The notes below the pieces were generated by a model. That model saw only the letters and a program-made list of their open reading frames with translations, was not told the DNA's origin and ran no database searches. From Planctomycetaceae bacterium (GTDB lineage Bacteria > Planctomycetota > Planctomycetia > Planctomycetales > Planctomycetaceae): DNA of 64,000 bases. Within the stretch, counting starts at the first letter, position 1, and each line of letters starts with the position of its first letter. Both the position numbers and the translations under genes were made by a program. Where the stretch lies: the NCBI GenBank assembly GCA_021732995.1, contig JAKFWA010000128.1, forward strand, positions 1 through 64,000, in the 5' to 3' direction. Below, in pieces: positions 1 through 9,666 of this stretch.

Positions 1-3000
1 CCGGCAACGTCACCACCGCCCCGGACACCACCAACCTCTCGGTCGATGCCCAGTCGCCGACCGTCACCGCCGCCAACATCTCCATCAGTGGAGCCACCGG
101 CACCGGCGGGGCTTACAAGGTCGGTGACACTGTCACCGTCACCTGGAACAACACATCCGCCACCGGTGACGACAACGCCGACATCGCCACCGTCACCGTC
201 AACTTCACGGCCTTCGGTGGTGGAGCGGCCGTCGCAGCCTCCAACTCCAGCGACACCTGGACCGCCACCTACGTCATCACCTCGGGCATGGTGGACGGCA
301 CCAGCCTCAACGTATCGGTGACAGCCACCGATGACGGCGGCAATGTCACTACCACGGCCGATGACGCCAACGCCACGGTCGACAACGAACCGCTGGCCGT
401 CACAGCCGGTAACATCTCGGTTACCTCATCGGGTTCCGGCACCGGCGGCGTCTACGTCACGGGTGACACCATCACCGTCGAATGGGATAACACCGCGTCC
501 GGCGATAACAACGCCGACACCATCAGTGGCGTGACCATCGACTTCTCCGCCTTCGGCGGGGGATCGGCCGTCACTGCTACCAACACCGCGGGTGTCTGGT
601 CCGCCAGCTACACCGTCCTCGCAGGAACCCTGGATGCCTCTGGCCTCTTCGCCAAGGTCTCGGCCACAGACAACGCCGGTAACCTGACTACCACCACCGA
701 TGACGACAGCGTCTCCGTCGATACCGAGGAACCAACCGTCTCCGACGCCAACATCTCCGTCACGTCCACAGGATCCGGTGTGGGCGGCAAGTACGTCGTG
801 GGTGACACTATCACGGTGCAGTGGGATAACACGGGTTCCGGCGATAAGAACGCCGACATCGACAGCGTCAGCATCGACTTCTCCGCCTTCGGTGGCGGGT
901 CAGCCGTCGCGGCCACGAACTCAAGTGGCAAGTGGGCCGCCAGCTATGTGATTATCGCCGGCACGATTGATGCCTCGAACCTGAATGCATCCGTCACTGC
1001 AATCGACGATGCCGGGTATGACATCACTCAGGTGGATACCACCAATCTCTCCGTTGATAACAAGGCACCGGTTGTCACTGCGGGCAACATCTCGGTGACA
1101 GGCGCCACGGGCACCGGTGGAGCGTTCAAGGCCGGCGACACCGTCACGGTCACCTGGGACAACAGTTCCAGCGGCGACAACAACGATGACATCACGGGCG
1201 TGACCTTCGACCTGTCCGGTTTCGGTGGCTCAGCGACCACTGCGGCCACATCATCCAGCGACGTCTGGTCCTACTCGTTCGTATTCTCCGCCGGCTCGGT
1301 CGACAACACGGGCTTCCAGGTGTCGGTGAGTGCTTCCGACGATGTCGGTAACACGACCACCACCCCGGACAACCTCACGTTCACCGCCGACAATCAATTG
1401 CCGGTTGTGACCATCACCAGTTCTCCGGACTTCACCCAGGACAGCACCCCGGACATTCAAGTCACTGTCACCGACGGCGGTGTCAACGTGGTTGACGGGA
1501 CGACGGTATTCATTGACGTCGACCTGAACGATGACGACGACTACGACGATGCTGGCGAACTCAACTACGCGTCCGGAACGACCACCAGCGGCGTGGCCAC
1601 CATCACGCTGCCCACACTCACTGACAACTACTACGGAGTCCGCGCTCGCGCCGCAGATGATGTAGGTAATACGGATTCCGACGAAGTGGACCTGGTCGTC
1701 GATACCACGGCTCCGGACGTTACGATCAATGGCGCACCAATCGTCTCCATTGACGAAGGTGGCAAGGTTAGTCTGACCACGAAGGTAAATGATCTCACGA
1801 AGGTCACTTACTCGTGGACCATCACCACGCCGTCCACCAACAGTGGAACAACGGGTAGCAGCTTCGACTTCACCGCTGGAGATGACGGAACCTACAAGGC
1901 GGAAGTCACTGTCACAGACGAAGCGGGCAACCAAACCGTCGAGTTCGTGAACATCACTGTGGACAACGTCGCCCCCACGGCCGTCAACGATCCTGGCGTC
2001 GGCTCCGAAGCGAAATACACCACCGGAGAGAACACCCCACTCACCGTCGTTGTGGGCGATGGAGTGCTCAGCAACGACACTGACCCAGCCGGTGTCAACG
2101 ATCCACTCAGCGTGTCGGCCGTTGATGGAGCGTTGATGGGTAAGACCTCCGTGACCATCGAAACCGGAAATGGCGCCACGGTGGTGATGAATCCTGATGG
2201 CAGCTTCACCTATGACTCAACCAACGCGTTCGTCGTTCAAGCTCTAGGAGCAGGTGAGACGCTGGTCGACACCTTCGAGTACGAAGTCGACGACGGCGAT
2301 GGTGATACGGACACCGCCACGGTCAGCATTACGGTCACCGGCGTCAACGACGCGCCTCAGATTATCGATGCGACAGGCAATCCGGTCATCGCGAATAACA
2401 GCATCGTGACGCTCAGCGATCTGGATGCGAACGACGGAACGGGCACTGCGGGCGATCTGATCGAGAGCTTCTTCGGATCCCGCATCTTCGACATGGACGC
2501 CTCGTCAGTGACGGGCATTGTCATCGTCAGTGCCACCACCGGTGCAACGGGCGGAACATGGGAGTATCAACTCGCCGGTTCCTCGACCTGGACCGCGTTC
2601 GGTGCGGTCAGCTCAGCCAACGCACTGCACCTGGATGGTGGAGCACGCATCCGCGTGAAGCTGCCATCCGGCGGCGGCTCGGCCGGTACGCCCAGCTTCA
2701 CATGGCGTGCCTGGGATCAGACCAATTCGCCCACGGTTGCCAGCGGTGGACGAGCCAATGTGACGGCCATCGGCACCGGAGGCACCACGCCTTACAGCTC
2801 ATTCTCTGCGGTTGGACGAGTCGCCATCACGGCCGCCACCAATGACGCACCGACGACCATCGGATCAATTTCGAACCAGACCACTCCTGAAGATTCGGCG
2901 TTCAATCTCACGGTTACTGCCAGCACGCTGTTCGCCGATCAGGATGCAGGCGACGGCATTACTCTGTCAGCAACATTGGCCGGTGGTGCCGCGCTGCCGA

Positions 3001-5954
3001 GCTGGTTGCACTTCGACGGTATCACAGGCACATTCAGCGGCACGCCGAATGACGCCGACGTGGGAACAATTCAAGTTCGCGTCACCGGGACGGACAACGG
3101 TGGTTTGAGTTCCTCAGCCACGTTCCTGCTGACCGTTACAGCCGTGAACGATGCACCGATCAATACCGTGCCTGGAACGGTCACCATCGCCGAGGACTCG
3201 ACTGCAGTCGCAATTACAGGCCTGTCCATCAGCGATTCTGACGCCGGTACTGCCACGGTTTCGGTGACGATCTCGGTCACTGACGGCAAGCTGTCGCTTT
3301 CGAGCAGCGTTTCGAATGGTCTCACCAGCGGTCAGATCAGCGGAAACAACTCCGGCACCGTGATCATCACGGCCCCGATTTCCAAGATTAATACGACGCT
3401 GGCTGCGGCTACGGGATTGAGCTTCACGCCATCACACGACTTCAACGGTGATGTGACGCTGGATATCACAACCAACGATCTCGGCAACACCGGTGCAGGC
3501 AGTCCGCTGAGCGATACCGATTCACTCACCATCACTGTCACTGCGGTCAACGATGCTGTGGTCGAAGATCAAGGCATTCCTGATCAGCAGATCGATGAGC
3601 TGGTGGTGTTCAACCTGAGCGTGCCATCGGATGCGTTTCATGATGTCGATGGCGACACACTCACCTATGCCGCAACATTGGCCAATGGCCAGCCGCTGCC
3701 CGCGTGGTTGTCGTTCGCCTCGGGAACCTTCTCGGGCACACCCGGCTACGACGACGTCGGCACGATCTCGGTGAAGGTCACAGCGACCGACGCCGGCAAT
3801 CAGACGGCAACCACAGAGTTTGACATCACCGTCAACCAGGTGCTCGTCAATGTGTCGCTGAACCTGACCAACGTCCAGAACGACGTCACAGTAAAGGTCG
3901 TCGGTGGCAATCTGGTGATCCAGAACTCTGCGAACACCGACCTGATCACTCCCGTGCGTGCCAGTCGAGTCATCTCTGTCACAATTACTGGCGGAACTGA
4001 TTCAGACACGATCACGATCGACAGCAGCGTGAATGGAACGCTGACGAATGCTCAACTGATTCCGTTCATTCTGAACGGCGGCGCCGGCAACGACAGCCTG
4101 AATGCCAGTGCGACGATCTACCGAGTCCAGTTGAACGGCGACGCCGACAACGACACCCTGGCGGGTGGCTCCGGCAGCGACAGCATGACGGGTGGTTCCG
4201 GGGACGACGTTGCAGTTTCATCGGGAGACGCCAACTTCACGATTACAGATTCAACGATCATCGGTGCTGGTAGCGACTCAATCGCCGGCATCGAAATCGC
4301 CAGCGTGATTGGCGGAAACAGCAGCAACAAGCTGGATGCGTCCGCTGCTACGATCGCGGTGTCCCTGAACGGTGGCGCCGGCAACGACTCGCTGCTCGGC
4401 GGAAGTAATAATGACACCCTGTTCGGCAGTGCTGGCGATGACACACTCCGTGGTGGAGCAGACAATGACAGCCTGGTCGGCCTGGCCGGTAATGATCTGT
4501 TCGAAGGTGGCGACGGCAACGACACACTGTCTGGTGGCGTCGACACTGACCGCTTCGAGTTGAACACGTCGCTCAACGTCGCGTTCTCGAACTCGCAGGT
4601 GCTGGTCAAGTCCGGTTCGTCGATCGTGGATATGGACATCATCTCCAGCATCGAGCAAGCCACACTGAACCTGAGCGCCGGCCGCAACCTTGTGGATGGC
4701 AGCGCGTTCACCGGCCTGGGTGCGACGATCCTGGGTGGTGGCGGCACAGACGCCATCATCGGCACGCAGGGTGACGACTACATCCAGACGGGCAGCGGTA
4801 ACGACGTATTGAGCGGCCTCGCTGGCAACGACTCGATTTACGCAGGTGGCGGCAACGACGCGATTCTGGGTGGTGACGGCAACGACGCCCTGGTCGGTGG
4901 CTTGGGCAACGACTCGATTGATGGCGGTGCGGGAATCGACGGCATTATCGGCAACGACGGTGCGGACCTGCTGAATGGTGGCACCGGAAACGACCTGGTC
5001 CAGGGCGGCGGCGGCGTCAACCAGATCTTCGGTGGAGACGGCAATGACCTGCTGATCGGCGGCAACGATGTGGACACGATCGAAGGCCAGCTCGGTGATG
5101 ACCGTATCTTCGGCTTTAACGGTGCGGACCTGATCCGCGGCAATGATGGCAACGACTCGCTGATGGGCGACGCTGGTAACGACACTCTCGAAGGTGGCAA
5201 TGGAGCAGACACGCTCTCGGGTGGAGCCGGCACAGATTCCATCGACGGCGGTGCCGATTCGGATCGAGTCGCCGAAGTCATCAATGGCAACGCGACGATT
5301 GTGGGAACTCTGCTGTCGTCCGCTTCGACCGGCAACGAACTGCTCGCGAACATCGAACGCATCACGTTGTCTGGCAACTCCAGCAACAACTTCTTCGATG
5401 CTCGTCAGGCGGCCGTCCGGGTTGTGCTCCTGGGCGATGCCGGAAACGACACGCTCTTCGGCAGTGCTTTGGCTGACACAATCCAGGGCGGAGAAGGTGA
5501 CGACGTGATCCTGGGCGGTGCGGGCAACGACAACCTCGACGGTGGCAATGGCAATGACGTCCACTACGAGAAGGCTAATGCCAACTTCCAGGTGATCGGC
5601 AGCCAGGTCTCGTCTTCGGCCATCGGCACAGATACAGCGACCAGCTTCGAAGGCGTCGCGATCGTCGGTGGTGCTGGTGCGAATCTGATTGATGCATCGC
5701 AGGCGACGGTTCGAGTCTCTCTGCTGGGCGGTGCCGGAAACGACACGCTGCTCGGTGGTTCACAGAACGACGTGATCTCTGGTGGCTCACGCAACGATAC
5801 GCCGGGCACTGGTGCTGACGGAGCTGACTCGATCAACGGCGGACTCGGTTCTGACACGATCGAATCTGATGCCGCTGACACCATCGTCGTGGACGTCAAC
5901 GATCAACAGATGACGGACGTCTTCGGCCTGCTGCCAGATTGGCTCGATCAGTAA
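1..5954 (+). CDS. Giant secreted Ig-like/cadherin/RTX repeat protein (5' end outside window)
   Basis: The reading frame is open from base 3, so the gene starts upstream; about 1983 C-terminal residues are visible. From the N-terminal side it shows four near-identical Ig-like repeats of about 112 residues (bases 63-1410), further Ig/PKD-like modules, a VCBS/cadherin-like module (around 1975-2350, with DGDGDTDTATVSITV), two dystroglycan-type cadherin modules with the PSWLHF...FSGTP signature (around 2860-3150 and 3580-3840), and then many RTX nonapeptides of the GGxGNDxL type (4071-5862). RTX repeats fold into calcium-bound beta-rolls outside the cell. The protein ends in ..LLPDWLDQ. Related proteins are adhesins or surface-matrix proteins; no catalytic domain was seen. 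No dedicated type I secretion genes lie nearby, since the exporter at 10.1-15.0 kb is MacB-like. Confident for the repeat classes, not for a specific role. Confidence 0.9.
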   Translation, partial: GNVTTAPDTTNLSVDAQSPTVTAANISISGATGTGGAYKVGDTVTVTWNNTSATGDDNADIATVTVNFTAFGGGAAVAASNSSDTWTATYVITSGMVDGTSLNVSVTATDDGGNVTTTADDANATVDNEPLAVTAGNISVTSSGSGTGGVYVTGDTITVEWDNTASGDNNADTISGVTIDFSAFGGGSAVTATNTAGVWSASYTVLAGTLDASGLFAKVSATDNAGNLTTTTDDDSVSVDTEEPTVSDANISVTSTGSGVGGKYVVGDTITVQWDNTGSGDKNADIDSVSIDFSAFGGGSAVAATNSSGKWAASYVIIAGTIDASNLNASVTAIDDAGYDITQVDTTNLSVDNKAPVVTAGNISVTGATGTGGAFKAGDTVTVTWDNSSSGDNNDDITGVTFDLSGFGGSATTAATSSSDVWSYSFVFSAGSVDNTGFQVSVSASDDVGNTTTTPDNLTFTADNQLPVVTITSSPDFTQDSTPDIQVTVTDGGVNVVDGTTVFIDVDLNDDDDYDDAGELNYASGTTTSGVATITLPTLTDNYYGVRARAADDVGNTDSDEVDLVVDTTAPDVTINGAPIVSIDEGGKVSLTTKVNDLTKVTYSWTITTPSTNSGTTGSSFDFTAGDDGTYKAEVTVTDEAGNQTVEFVNITVDNVAPTAVNDPGVGSEAKYTTGENTPLTVVVGDGVLSNDTDPAGVNDPLSVSAVDGALMGKTSVTIETGNGATVVMNPDGSFTYDSTNAFVVQALGAGETLVDTFEYEVDDGDGDTDTATVSITVTGVNDAPQIIDATGNPVIANNSIVTLSDLDANDGTGTAGDLIESFFGSRIFDMDASSVTGIVIVSATTGATGGTWEYQLAGSSTWTAFGAVSSANALHLDGGARIRVKLPSGGGSAGTPSFTWRAWDQTNSPTVASGGRANVTAIGTGGTTPYSSFSAVGRVAITAATNDAPTTIGSISNQTTPEDSAFNLTVTASTLFADQDAGDGITLSATLAGGAALPSWLHFDGITGTFSGTPNDADVGTIQVRVTGTDNGGLSSSATFLLTVTAVNDAPINTVPGTVTIAEDSTAVAITGLSISDSDAGTATVSVTISVTDGKLSLSSSVSNGLTSGQISGNNSGTVIITAPISKINTTLAAATGLSFTPSHDFNGDVTLDITTNDLGNTGAGSPLSDTDSLTITVTAVNDAVVEDQGIPDQQIDELVVFNLSVPSDAFHDVDGDTLTYAATLANGQPLPAWLSFASGTFSGTPGYDDVGTISVKVTATDAGNQTATTEFDITVNQVLVNVSLNLTNVQNDVTVKVVGGNLVIQNSANTDLITPVRASRVISVTITGGTDSDTITIDSSVNGTLTNAQLIPFILNGGAGNDSLNASATIYRVQLNGDADNDTLAGGSGSDSMTGGSGDDVAVSSGDANFTITDSTIIGAGSDSIAGIEIASVIGGNSSNKLDASAATIAVSLNGGAGNDSLLGGSNNDTLFGSAGDDTLRGGADNDSLVGLAGNDLFEGGDGNDTLSGGVDTDRFELNTSLNVAFSNSQVLVKSGSSIVDMDIISSIEQATLNLSAGRNLVDGSAFTGLGATILGGGGTDAIIGTQGDDYIQTGSGNDVLSGLAGNDSIYAGGGNDAILGGDGNDALVGGLGNDSIDGGAGIDGIIGNDGADLLNGGTGNDLVQGGGGVNQIFGGDGNDLLIGGNDVDTIEGQLGDDRIFGFNGADLIRGNDGNDSLMGDAGNDTLEGGNGADTLSGGAGTDSIDGGADSDRVAEVINGNATIVGTLLSSASTGNELLANIERITLSGNSSNNFFDARQAAVRVVLLGDAGNDTLFGSALADTIQGGEGDDVILGGAGNDNLDGGNGNDVHYEKANANFQVIGSQVSSSAIGTDTATSFEGVAIVGGAGANLIDASQATVRVSLLGGAGNDTLLGGSQNDVISGGSRNDTPGTGADGADSINGGLGSDTIESDAADTIVVDVNDQQMTDVFGLLPDWLDQ
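63..1410 (+). repeat. Four tandem ~336-nt repeats encoding Ig-like modules
   Basis: The block AACATCTC(C/G) recurs at 75, 411, 750 and 1086, giving periods of 336, 339 and 336 nt. Each unit encodes NIS(V/I)(S/T)..G.GTGG.(Y/F)..GDT(V/I)TV.W(D/N)N followed by a F.GFGG-like block and a D..GN.TTT..D linker. Similarity remains high at DNA level, consistent with recent in-frame tandem duplication. The array probably continues upstream of the window. Confidence 0.85.
4071..5862 (+). repeat. RTX (hemolysin-type calcium-binding) repeat array
   Basis: The encoded protein carries repeated GGxGxDxLx nonapeptides (for example GGAGNDSLLGGSNNDTLFG) in several blocks. They are separated by spacers with a recurring L(D/N)ASxAT.RVSLxGGAGNDTLxG theme near 4330, 5400 and 5690. 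The repetitive codons (ggc/ggt-x-aac/gac) create long open frames on the opposite strand that are not genes. Confidence 0.9.
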
Positions 5955-6005
5955 TCCAATGATTGATCACTCCGGCACCTGCCGAAGAGATCTCTCGCAA
6001 TAACG

Positions 6006-6042
6006 AAAAAGCCCGCGACTCGAACTGAGTCGCGGGCTTTTT
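6006..6042. terminator. Bidirectional intrinsic terminator
   Basis: An 11-bp perfect stem (GCCCGCGACTC / GAGTCGCGGGC) with a 5-nt loop is flanked by A5 on the left and T5 on the right. It lies between the convergent repeat-protein gene and the LutA-like gene and can serve both. Confidence 0.9.
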
Positions 6043-6079
6043 GTTTCTTCGTTGACGCTCACTTGTGGGCAGTGACGGC

Positions 6080-6823
6080 CTATGCAATCGCTTGCGCCAG
6101 GATCTCTGCAATGTGCATGATTCGCATCGGCTTCTTCTGGCGGCGAATCAGGCCATCCAGATGCATGAGGCAGCTCATGTCGTTCCCGGTTAGAACTTCC
6201 GTCCCGGCGTTCTCGTGATCGTGCACGCGGTCCAGTCCCATCATGCAGGACACGGCTTCTTCGGCAACGGCAAAAGTGCCGCCAAAGCCGCAGCACTCGT
6301 CAACGCGCTTCAACTGAGTCAGCTCAATGCCTTCCAGATGTTCCAGCAACGATCGAGCCTTGCTGAACGCGGGGCCGACAATTTCACTCGAACTGCCCAG
6401 ACGCAGTTCCCGCAGACCGTGGCAGCTCTGATGAATGCCCACACGGTGCGGAAACTTCCCGGTGAGATTCTGAACCTTCAAGACGTCCACCAGGAACTCG
6501 GTTAACTCGAACACCCTCGTCTTGAATTCATCAAACCCTGGTTGGCTGGCGAGATACTCGTCGTAGTGAGTTCGCACCATGGACGTGCAACTCCCTGACG
6601 GACAGACGACATACTCGTAGGACTTGAAGATCTCGTAGAACTGCTGAGCCAAAGGACGTGTGCAGTCGGTAAGGCCCGTATTGGCCATCGGCTGGCCGCA
6701 ACAGGTTTGCTGGGGCGGAAAGTCGACTTCGACCCCAAAGTGCTCCAGCACATCCACCGTGGCCATGCCCACTTGGGGATACAACTGGTCGACGTAGCAC
6801 GGAATGAACAAGCCAACTTGCAT
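6080..6823 (-). CDS. LutA/GlcF-type (Fe-S)-binding CCG-domain oxidoreductase subunit
   Basis: A 247-residue protein with two CCG domains: C41-C42-G43 (QTCCGQPMANTG) and a second CCGFGGTF block near the C-terminus. These cysteine-rich motifs bind Fe-S or link to heterodisulfide-type centres. The closest family is LutA/YkgE, subunit A of the lactate utilisation complex LutABC, which oxidises L-lactate to pyruvate. Its length matches LutA. The frame extends upstream, but the family begins at MQVGLFIPCYVDQLYPQVG, so the start at 6823 was chosen. LutB and LutC homologues, normally adjacent, are not next to it; it stands alone, divergent from the enolase-superfamily gene. It could instead serve a glycolate or other 2-hydroxyacid oxidase. 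Confidence 0.82.
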   Translation of the reverse strand: MQVGLFIPCYVDQLYPQVGMATVDVLEHFGVEVDFPPQQTCCGQPMANTGLTDCTRPLAQQFYEIFKSYEYVVCPSGSCTSMVRTHYDEYLASQPGFDEFKTRVFELTEFLVDVLKVQNLTGKFPHRVGIHQSCHGLRELRLGSSSEIVGPAFSKARSLLEHLEGIELTQLKRVDECCGFGGTFAVAEEAVSCMMGLDRVHDHENAGTEVLTGNDMSCLMHLDGLIRRQKKPMRIMHIAEILAQAIA

Positions 6824-7058
6824 ACGGAATCCAAGGTCTAAGGGACAGATCGCTTTGTGGTCATTCTTAGTCGGATCGCACCGACCAGACAAGCAGGCCA
6901 CTGCCGCGCGAGTTCAAATGTCCGTTGCCGTGCCGGGCGCCAACACATCGGCGAGTGTTGCTTCAATCCGCCCAGCGACTTAGGTTCTCTATCGCACCGA
7001 CCAGTGCCCCCGCTCACCACGTTTGAACGGTGCACGCCACGCCGATGAGGAACCCTCG

Positions 7059-8255
7059 ATGCCCACCCGCCGCGACCTGTTGGCCTCTATGGCTGCCATC
7101 ACCGCCGGTAACGCGCTGCTCAGTGACGCCGTCAGCCAAGATCGCAACCCGGCCGCCGCTGTTGAAGACCGTTCATCATCCATTCGCATCACCGGACTGC
7201 AGGCGTTCTGGGTCAATCCGAATGTCTTCGTGCGCATTCAGACCAATCACGGCATCGTCGGCTGGGGAGACGTCAAAGGTGTTGACCCGCGAGTTTCCAA
7301 GCCGCTGGTGGAAGGTCTCTTCGAGCTCATCGACGGCGAGAATCCGACGCGCATTGAACACCTCTGGCAGAAGATCTTTCGAGCCCATCGCAACCTGCGC
7401 GGTGGTTCATTCATGATGCACACGTTGGCCGGAATCGACATGGCCTTATGGGACATCACCGGCAAACTGTGGGGCGTACCGGTTTATCGCATGCTCGGAG
7501 GTCCGACGCGCGATCGCATTCGCGTCTACCACACACCGCAGGCGCTGAAGGTTCCGCCACCAGGTCTGTTCGAACACAGCAGCACACCCGGCGACGTGCA
7601 GAAGATTGTCGCCGCGATCAAAGCCGCTCGCGAAAAGGTCGGACCGAACGGGGCCGTGATGTTCGATGCACACAGTGCAATGCCGCCTGCGACCCTCATG
7701 CAGGTCGCGGCCTTGATTGAGCCTTATGACGTACTCTTCATCGAAGAGCCTGCCGTGCCCGGCAACATCGAAGTCTTCAAGCGGCTCAAGCAGCACATCA
7801 ACATCCCACTCGCCGCCGGAGAACGCGATCGAGGCATCTATGGGGTACTCCCTTACCTGCAGGAAAGGTGCCTCGACATTCTGCAGCCGGACTGCTGCCA
7901 CACGGGCGGCATTACGTCGATGAAGAAAATCGCGACGCTGGCGGAAGCGTACTTCGTGCCGATCGCTCCGCACTGCACGGCCAGCAACCTCGGCATCTCA
8001 GCCAGCCTGCACGTCGTGTCCGCGATTCCGTTCTTCCTGATTCACGAGTTCTACCCGGACAATCAGGGGTTCAACCCGAAGGGAATTGCCCGCGTCGATT
8101 GGAAGATCGACAAAGACGGCTACATCGGCCTGCCACCCGGTCCCGGTCTCGGCGTCGAGATCGACGAAAAGAAGCTCGAAGAAGAGGCCAAGAAGCCGCA
8201 GACCTATCGCTGGCCCACCAAGACTCTGCCAGATGGTTCAATCTCCGACTATTAG
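7059..8255 (+). CDS. Tat-exported mandelate racemase / muconate lactonizing enzyme family protein
   Basis: A 398-residue enolase-superfamily protein. It begins MPTRRDLLASMAAITAG, a twin-arginine leader, so the enzyme is probably exported folded. The three metal ligands are regularly spaced (D203 in FDAHS, E229 in IEEPAVPGN, E255 in AAGERDRG), and H305 in APHCTASN is the likely catalytic base. The N-terminal capping domain contains the GIDMALWDITGKLWGVPVY block. The pattern resembles the mannonate/D-gluconate dehydratase (ManD/RspA) subgroup, which dehydrates acid sugars, but the substrate cannot be fixed from sequence. An upstream in-frame ATG at 7023 would put 12 residues before the Tat motif and was not chosen. 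Confidence 0.88.
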   Translation: MPTRRDLLASMAAITAGNALLSDAVSQDRNPAAAVEDRSSSIRITGLQAFWVNPNVFVRIQTNHGIVGWGDVKGVDPRVSKPLVEGLFELIDGENPTRIEHLWQKIFRAHRNLRGGSFMMHTLAGIDMALWDITGKLWGVPVYRMLGGPTRDRIRVYHTPQALKVPPPGLFEHSSTPGDVQKIVAAIKAAREKVGPNGAVMFDAHSAMPPATLMQVAALIEPYDVLFIEEPAVPGNIEVFKRLKQHINIPLAAGERDRGIYGVLPYLQERCLDILQPDCCHTGGITSMKKIATLAEAYFVPIAPHCTASNLGISASLHVVSAIPFFLIHEFYPDNQGFNPKGIARVDWKIDKDGYIGLPPGPGLGVEIDEKKLEEEAKKPQTYRWPTKTLPDGSISDY

Positions 8256-8273
8256 CCCATTGAACACATCACT

Positions 8274-8312
8274 CCCCTCGCCCCACCGGGGAGAGTGGTC
8301 GGGGGTGAGGGG
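8274..8312. repeat. Short palindromic intergenic repeat (CCCCTC-CCCC type)
   Basis: An imperfect inverted repeat of CCCCTCGCCCC and GGGGGTGAGGGG around an ACCGGGGAGAGTGGTC centre. It lies just after the enolase-superfamily gene and before the convergent glycosyltransferase gene. The sequence resembles common REP-like intergenic elements. There is no T-tract, so it is not a classic terminator. Confidence 0.55.
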
Positions 8313-8373
8313 CGATGCCAGCCTAACATTCCAATTCGCACCGTCTACCTCTTGGCCCGATCGGACGCGCGAA

Positions 8374-9666
8374 CTACTTCGCTGCCGCCAAGGATGCATA
8401 GAGCCCTTCGAGCGAACGCGCCATTGCCTGCGGAGTGAATTTGGCTCGATGTGCGTCCCGCGCCGCTGAACCAAGACGATTTCGCAGTTGCGGATCGCGA
8501 AGCAGCTTCACAATGCCCTCGGCGAGCGGTCCCGGTTCACCGGGGGGAACGAGCAGGCCGTTCACATCATCCGTAATGACTTCCGGGATTCCGCCGACTG
8601 CGGACATGACGCCTGGCTTGCCGACAGCCATCGCTTCCAACACGGACAGTGGCAAAGAGTCGAACTTCGACGGGTGAGCGAAGACGTCGATCAACTGCCA
8701 GACGTCACCAATTTCGCCGGGATAACCTTTGAAGATCACCCGATCCGCGATGCCCAGTTCGGTAACACGAGCGCGAAGCTTGGCTTCGTAGGCATCATGT
8801 CCACGATTGAAGCCGATGCAGACAAACGCAGTGTTCGGTTCTTGAGCGAGCACCTGCGCGGCAGCCTCAACCAGAACATCGTGGCCCTTGAAAGGAATCA
8901 AGCCACTGATCTGGCCCACAATCTTCAGTCGCGGATCTTCGGGCAGACCCAGCTCACGCCGAACCTCGGCAGCAGATCGGGTCGGTACCGGAACGGGCAC
9001 GCCGGTCGGCACCACATGAATCGGCACGTCCTTGGTTTTCATCCACGAGCGGATGTCATCAGCTCGAACCTGCGAGTCCGTCACGATCGCACTCGACAGG
9101 CCGAACGCCAATTGCCCCGGCAACCGCATGGCAACAGGCTTCCACGGCTCAACATGATAAGCCGAGATGAAGACCGGAACGCCAGCCAGCCGTGCTGCGA
9201 TCACTCCCGCTACGATCGCAGTCGTATGATGCACATCGATGACATCAATCTCGTGCTCGCGGATGTAACGCACGAGCTTCCGAATGATGCGAATCATGCT
9301 GGAGGAGGCACGTACCGCGCGACCGAAACCGACTCGCCCCGCTTTTCCATCTGCCCGCTCGCCCAGATCGACAACCGGGTGCCTCGCCAGAGCGAAAGCC
9401 TGCCGCATCGATCCCGAGGCCATCTCCTGCTGTTCGGTTTCCTGTTCTGGAGCTGTCACGATCAGCACGCGATGGTCGAAACGCGAACGATCCACCGCCT
9501 CGGCGAACTGCAGCACGCGTCGCTCGTGGCCGCCCCAGTACAGCTTGTTCATCACCGAAAGGACTCGTAGCGGACGTGATCCATCCAGCCGATCCGGCTC
9601 CTGGACGTTGTGATCTGGTCCCAATGAGTTCAATTCAAGCTCATCCATCGACGACGGCGGATTCAT
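8374..9666 (-). CDS. Glycosyltransferase family 4 protein
   Basis: About 430 residues with the GT-B fold. The N-terminal block LRVLSVMNKLYWGGHERRVL contains the G-G-x-E/H donor-loop signature. The C-terminal block has KIVGQISGLIPFKGHDVLVEA, then HPSKFDSLPLSVLEAMAVGKPGVMS, the EX7E-type motif typical of GT4. It ends with VPPGEPGPLAEGIVKLL. GT4 enzymes transfer sugars from nucleotide donors to lipid-linked or capsular glycans at the cytoplasmic face of the membrane. The start is uncertain: several in-frame ATGs precede the conserved region and none has a clear ribosome site; 9666 is the ATG nearest the conserved part that still leaves a short lead. It stands alone, convergent with the enolase-superfamily gene. 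Confidence 0.87.
   Translation of the reverse strand: MNPPSSMDELELNSLGPDHNVQEPDRLDGSRPLRVLSVMNKLYWGGHERRVLQFAEAVDRSRFDHRVLIVTAPEQETEQQEMASGSMRQAFALARHPVVDLGERADGKAGRVGFGRAVRASSSMIRIIRKLVRYIREHEIDVIDVHHTTAIVAGVIAARLAGVPVFISAYHVEPWKPVAMRLPGQLAFGLSSAIVTDSQVRADDIRSWMKTKDVPIHVVPTGVPVPVPTRSAAEVRRELGLPEDPRLKIVGQISGLIPFKGHDVLVEAAAQVLAQEPNTAFVCIGFNRGHDAYEAKLRARVTELGIADRVIFKGYPGEIGDVWQLIDVFAHPSKFDSLPLSVLEAMAVGKPGVMSAVGGIPEVITDDVNGLLVPPGEPGPLAEGIVKLLRDPQLRNRLGSAARDAHRAKFTPQAMARSLEGLYASLAAAK

Noticed and set aside
63-1410. Regularly spaced repeats considered as a CRISPR array
   Set aside because: The units are 336 nt, in frame and translated, without short repeats and unique spacers.
4278-5564. Long open frame on the minus strand across the RTX array (about 428 codons)
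   Set aside because: It is antisense to the RTX repeats, whose biased codons avoid stops on the other strand. The translated text is low-complexity and not protein-like.
8488-9570. Long plus-strand open frame inside the glycosyltransferase gene
   Set aside because: Antisense to a gene with clear GT4 motifs; the translation has no recognisable domain.
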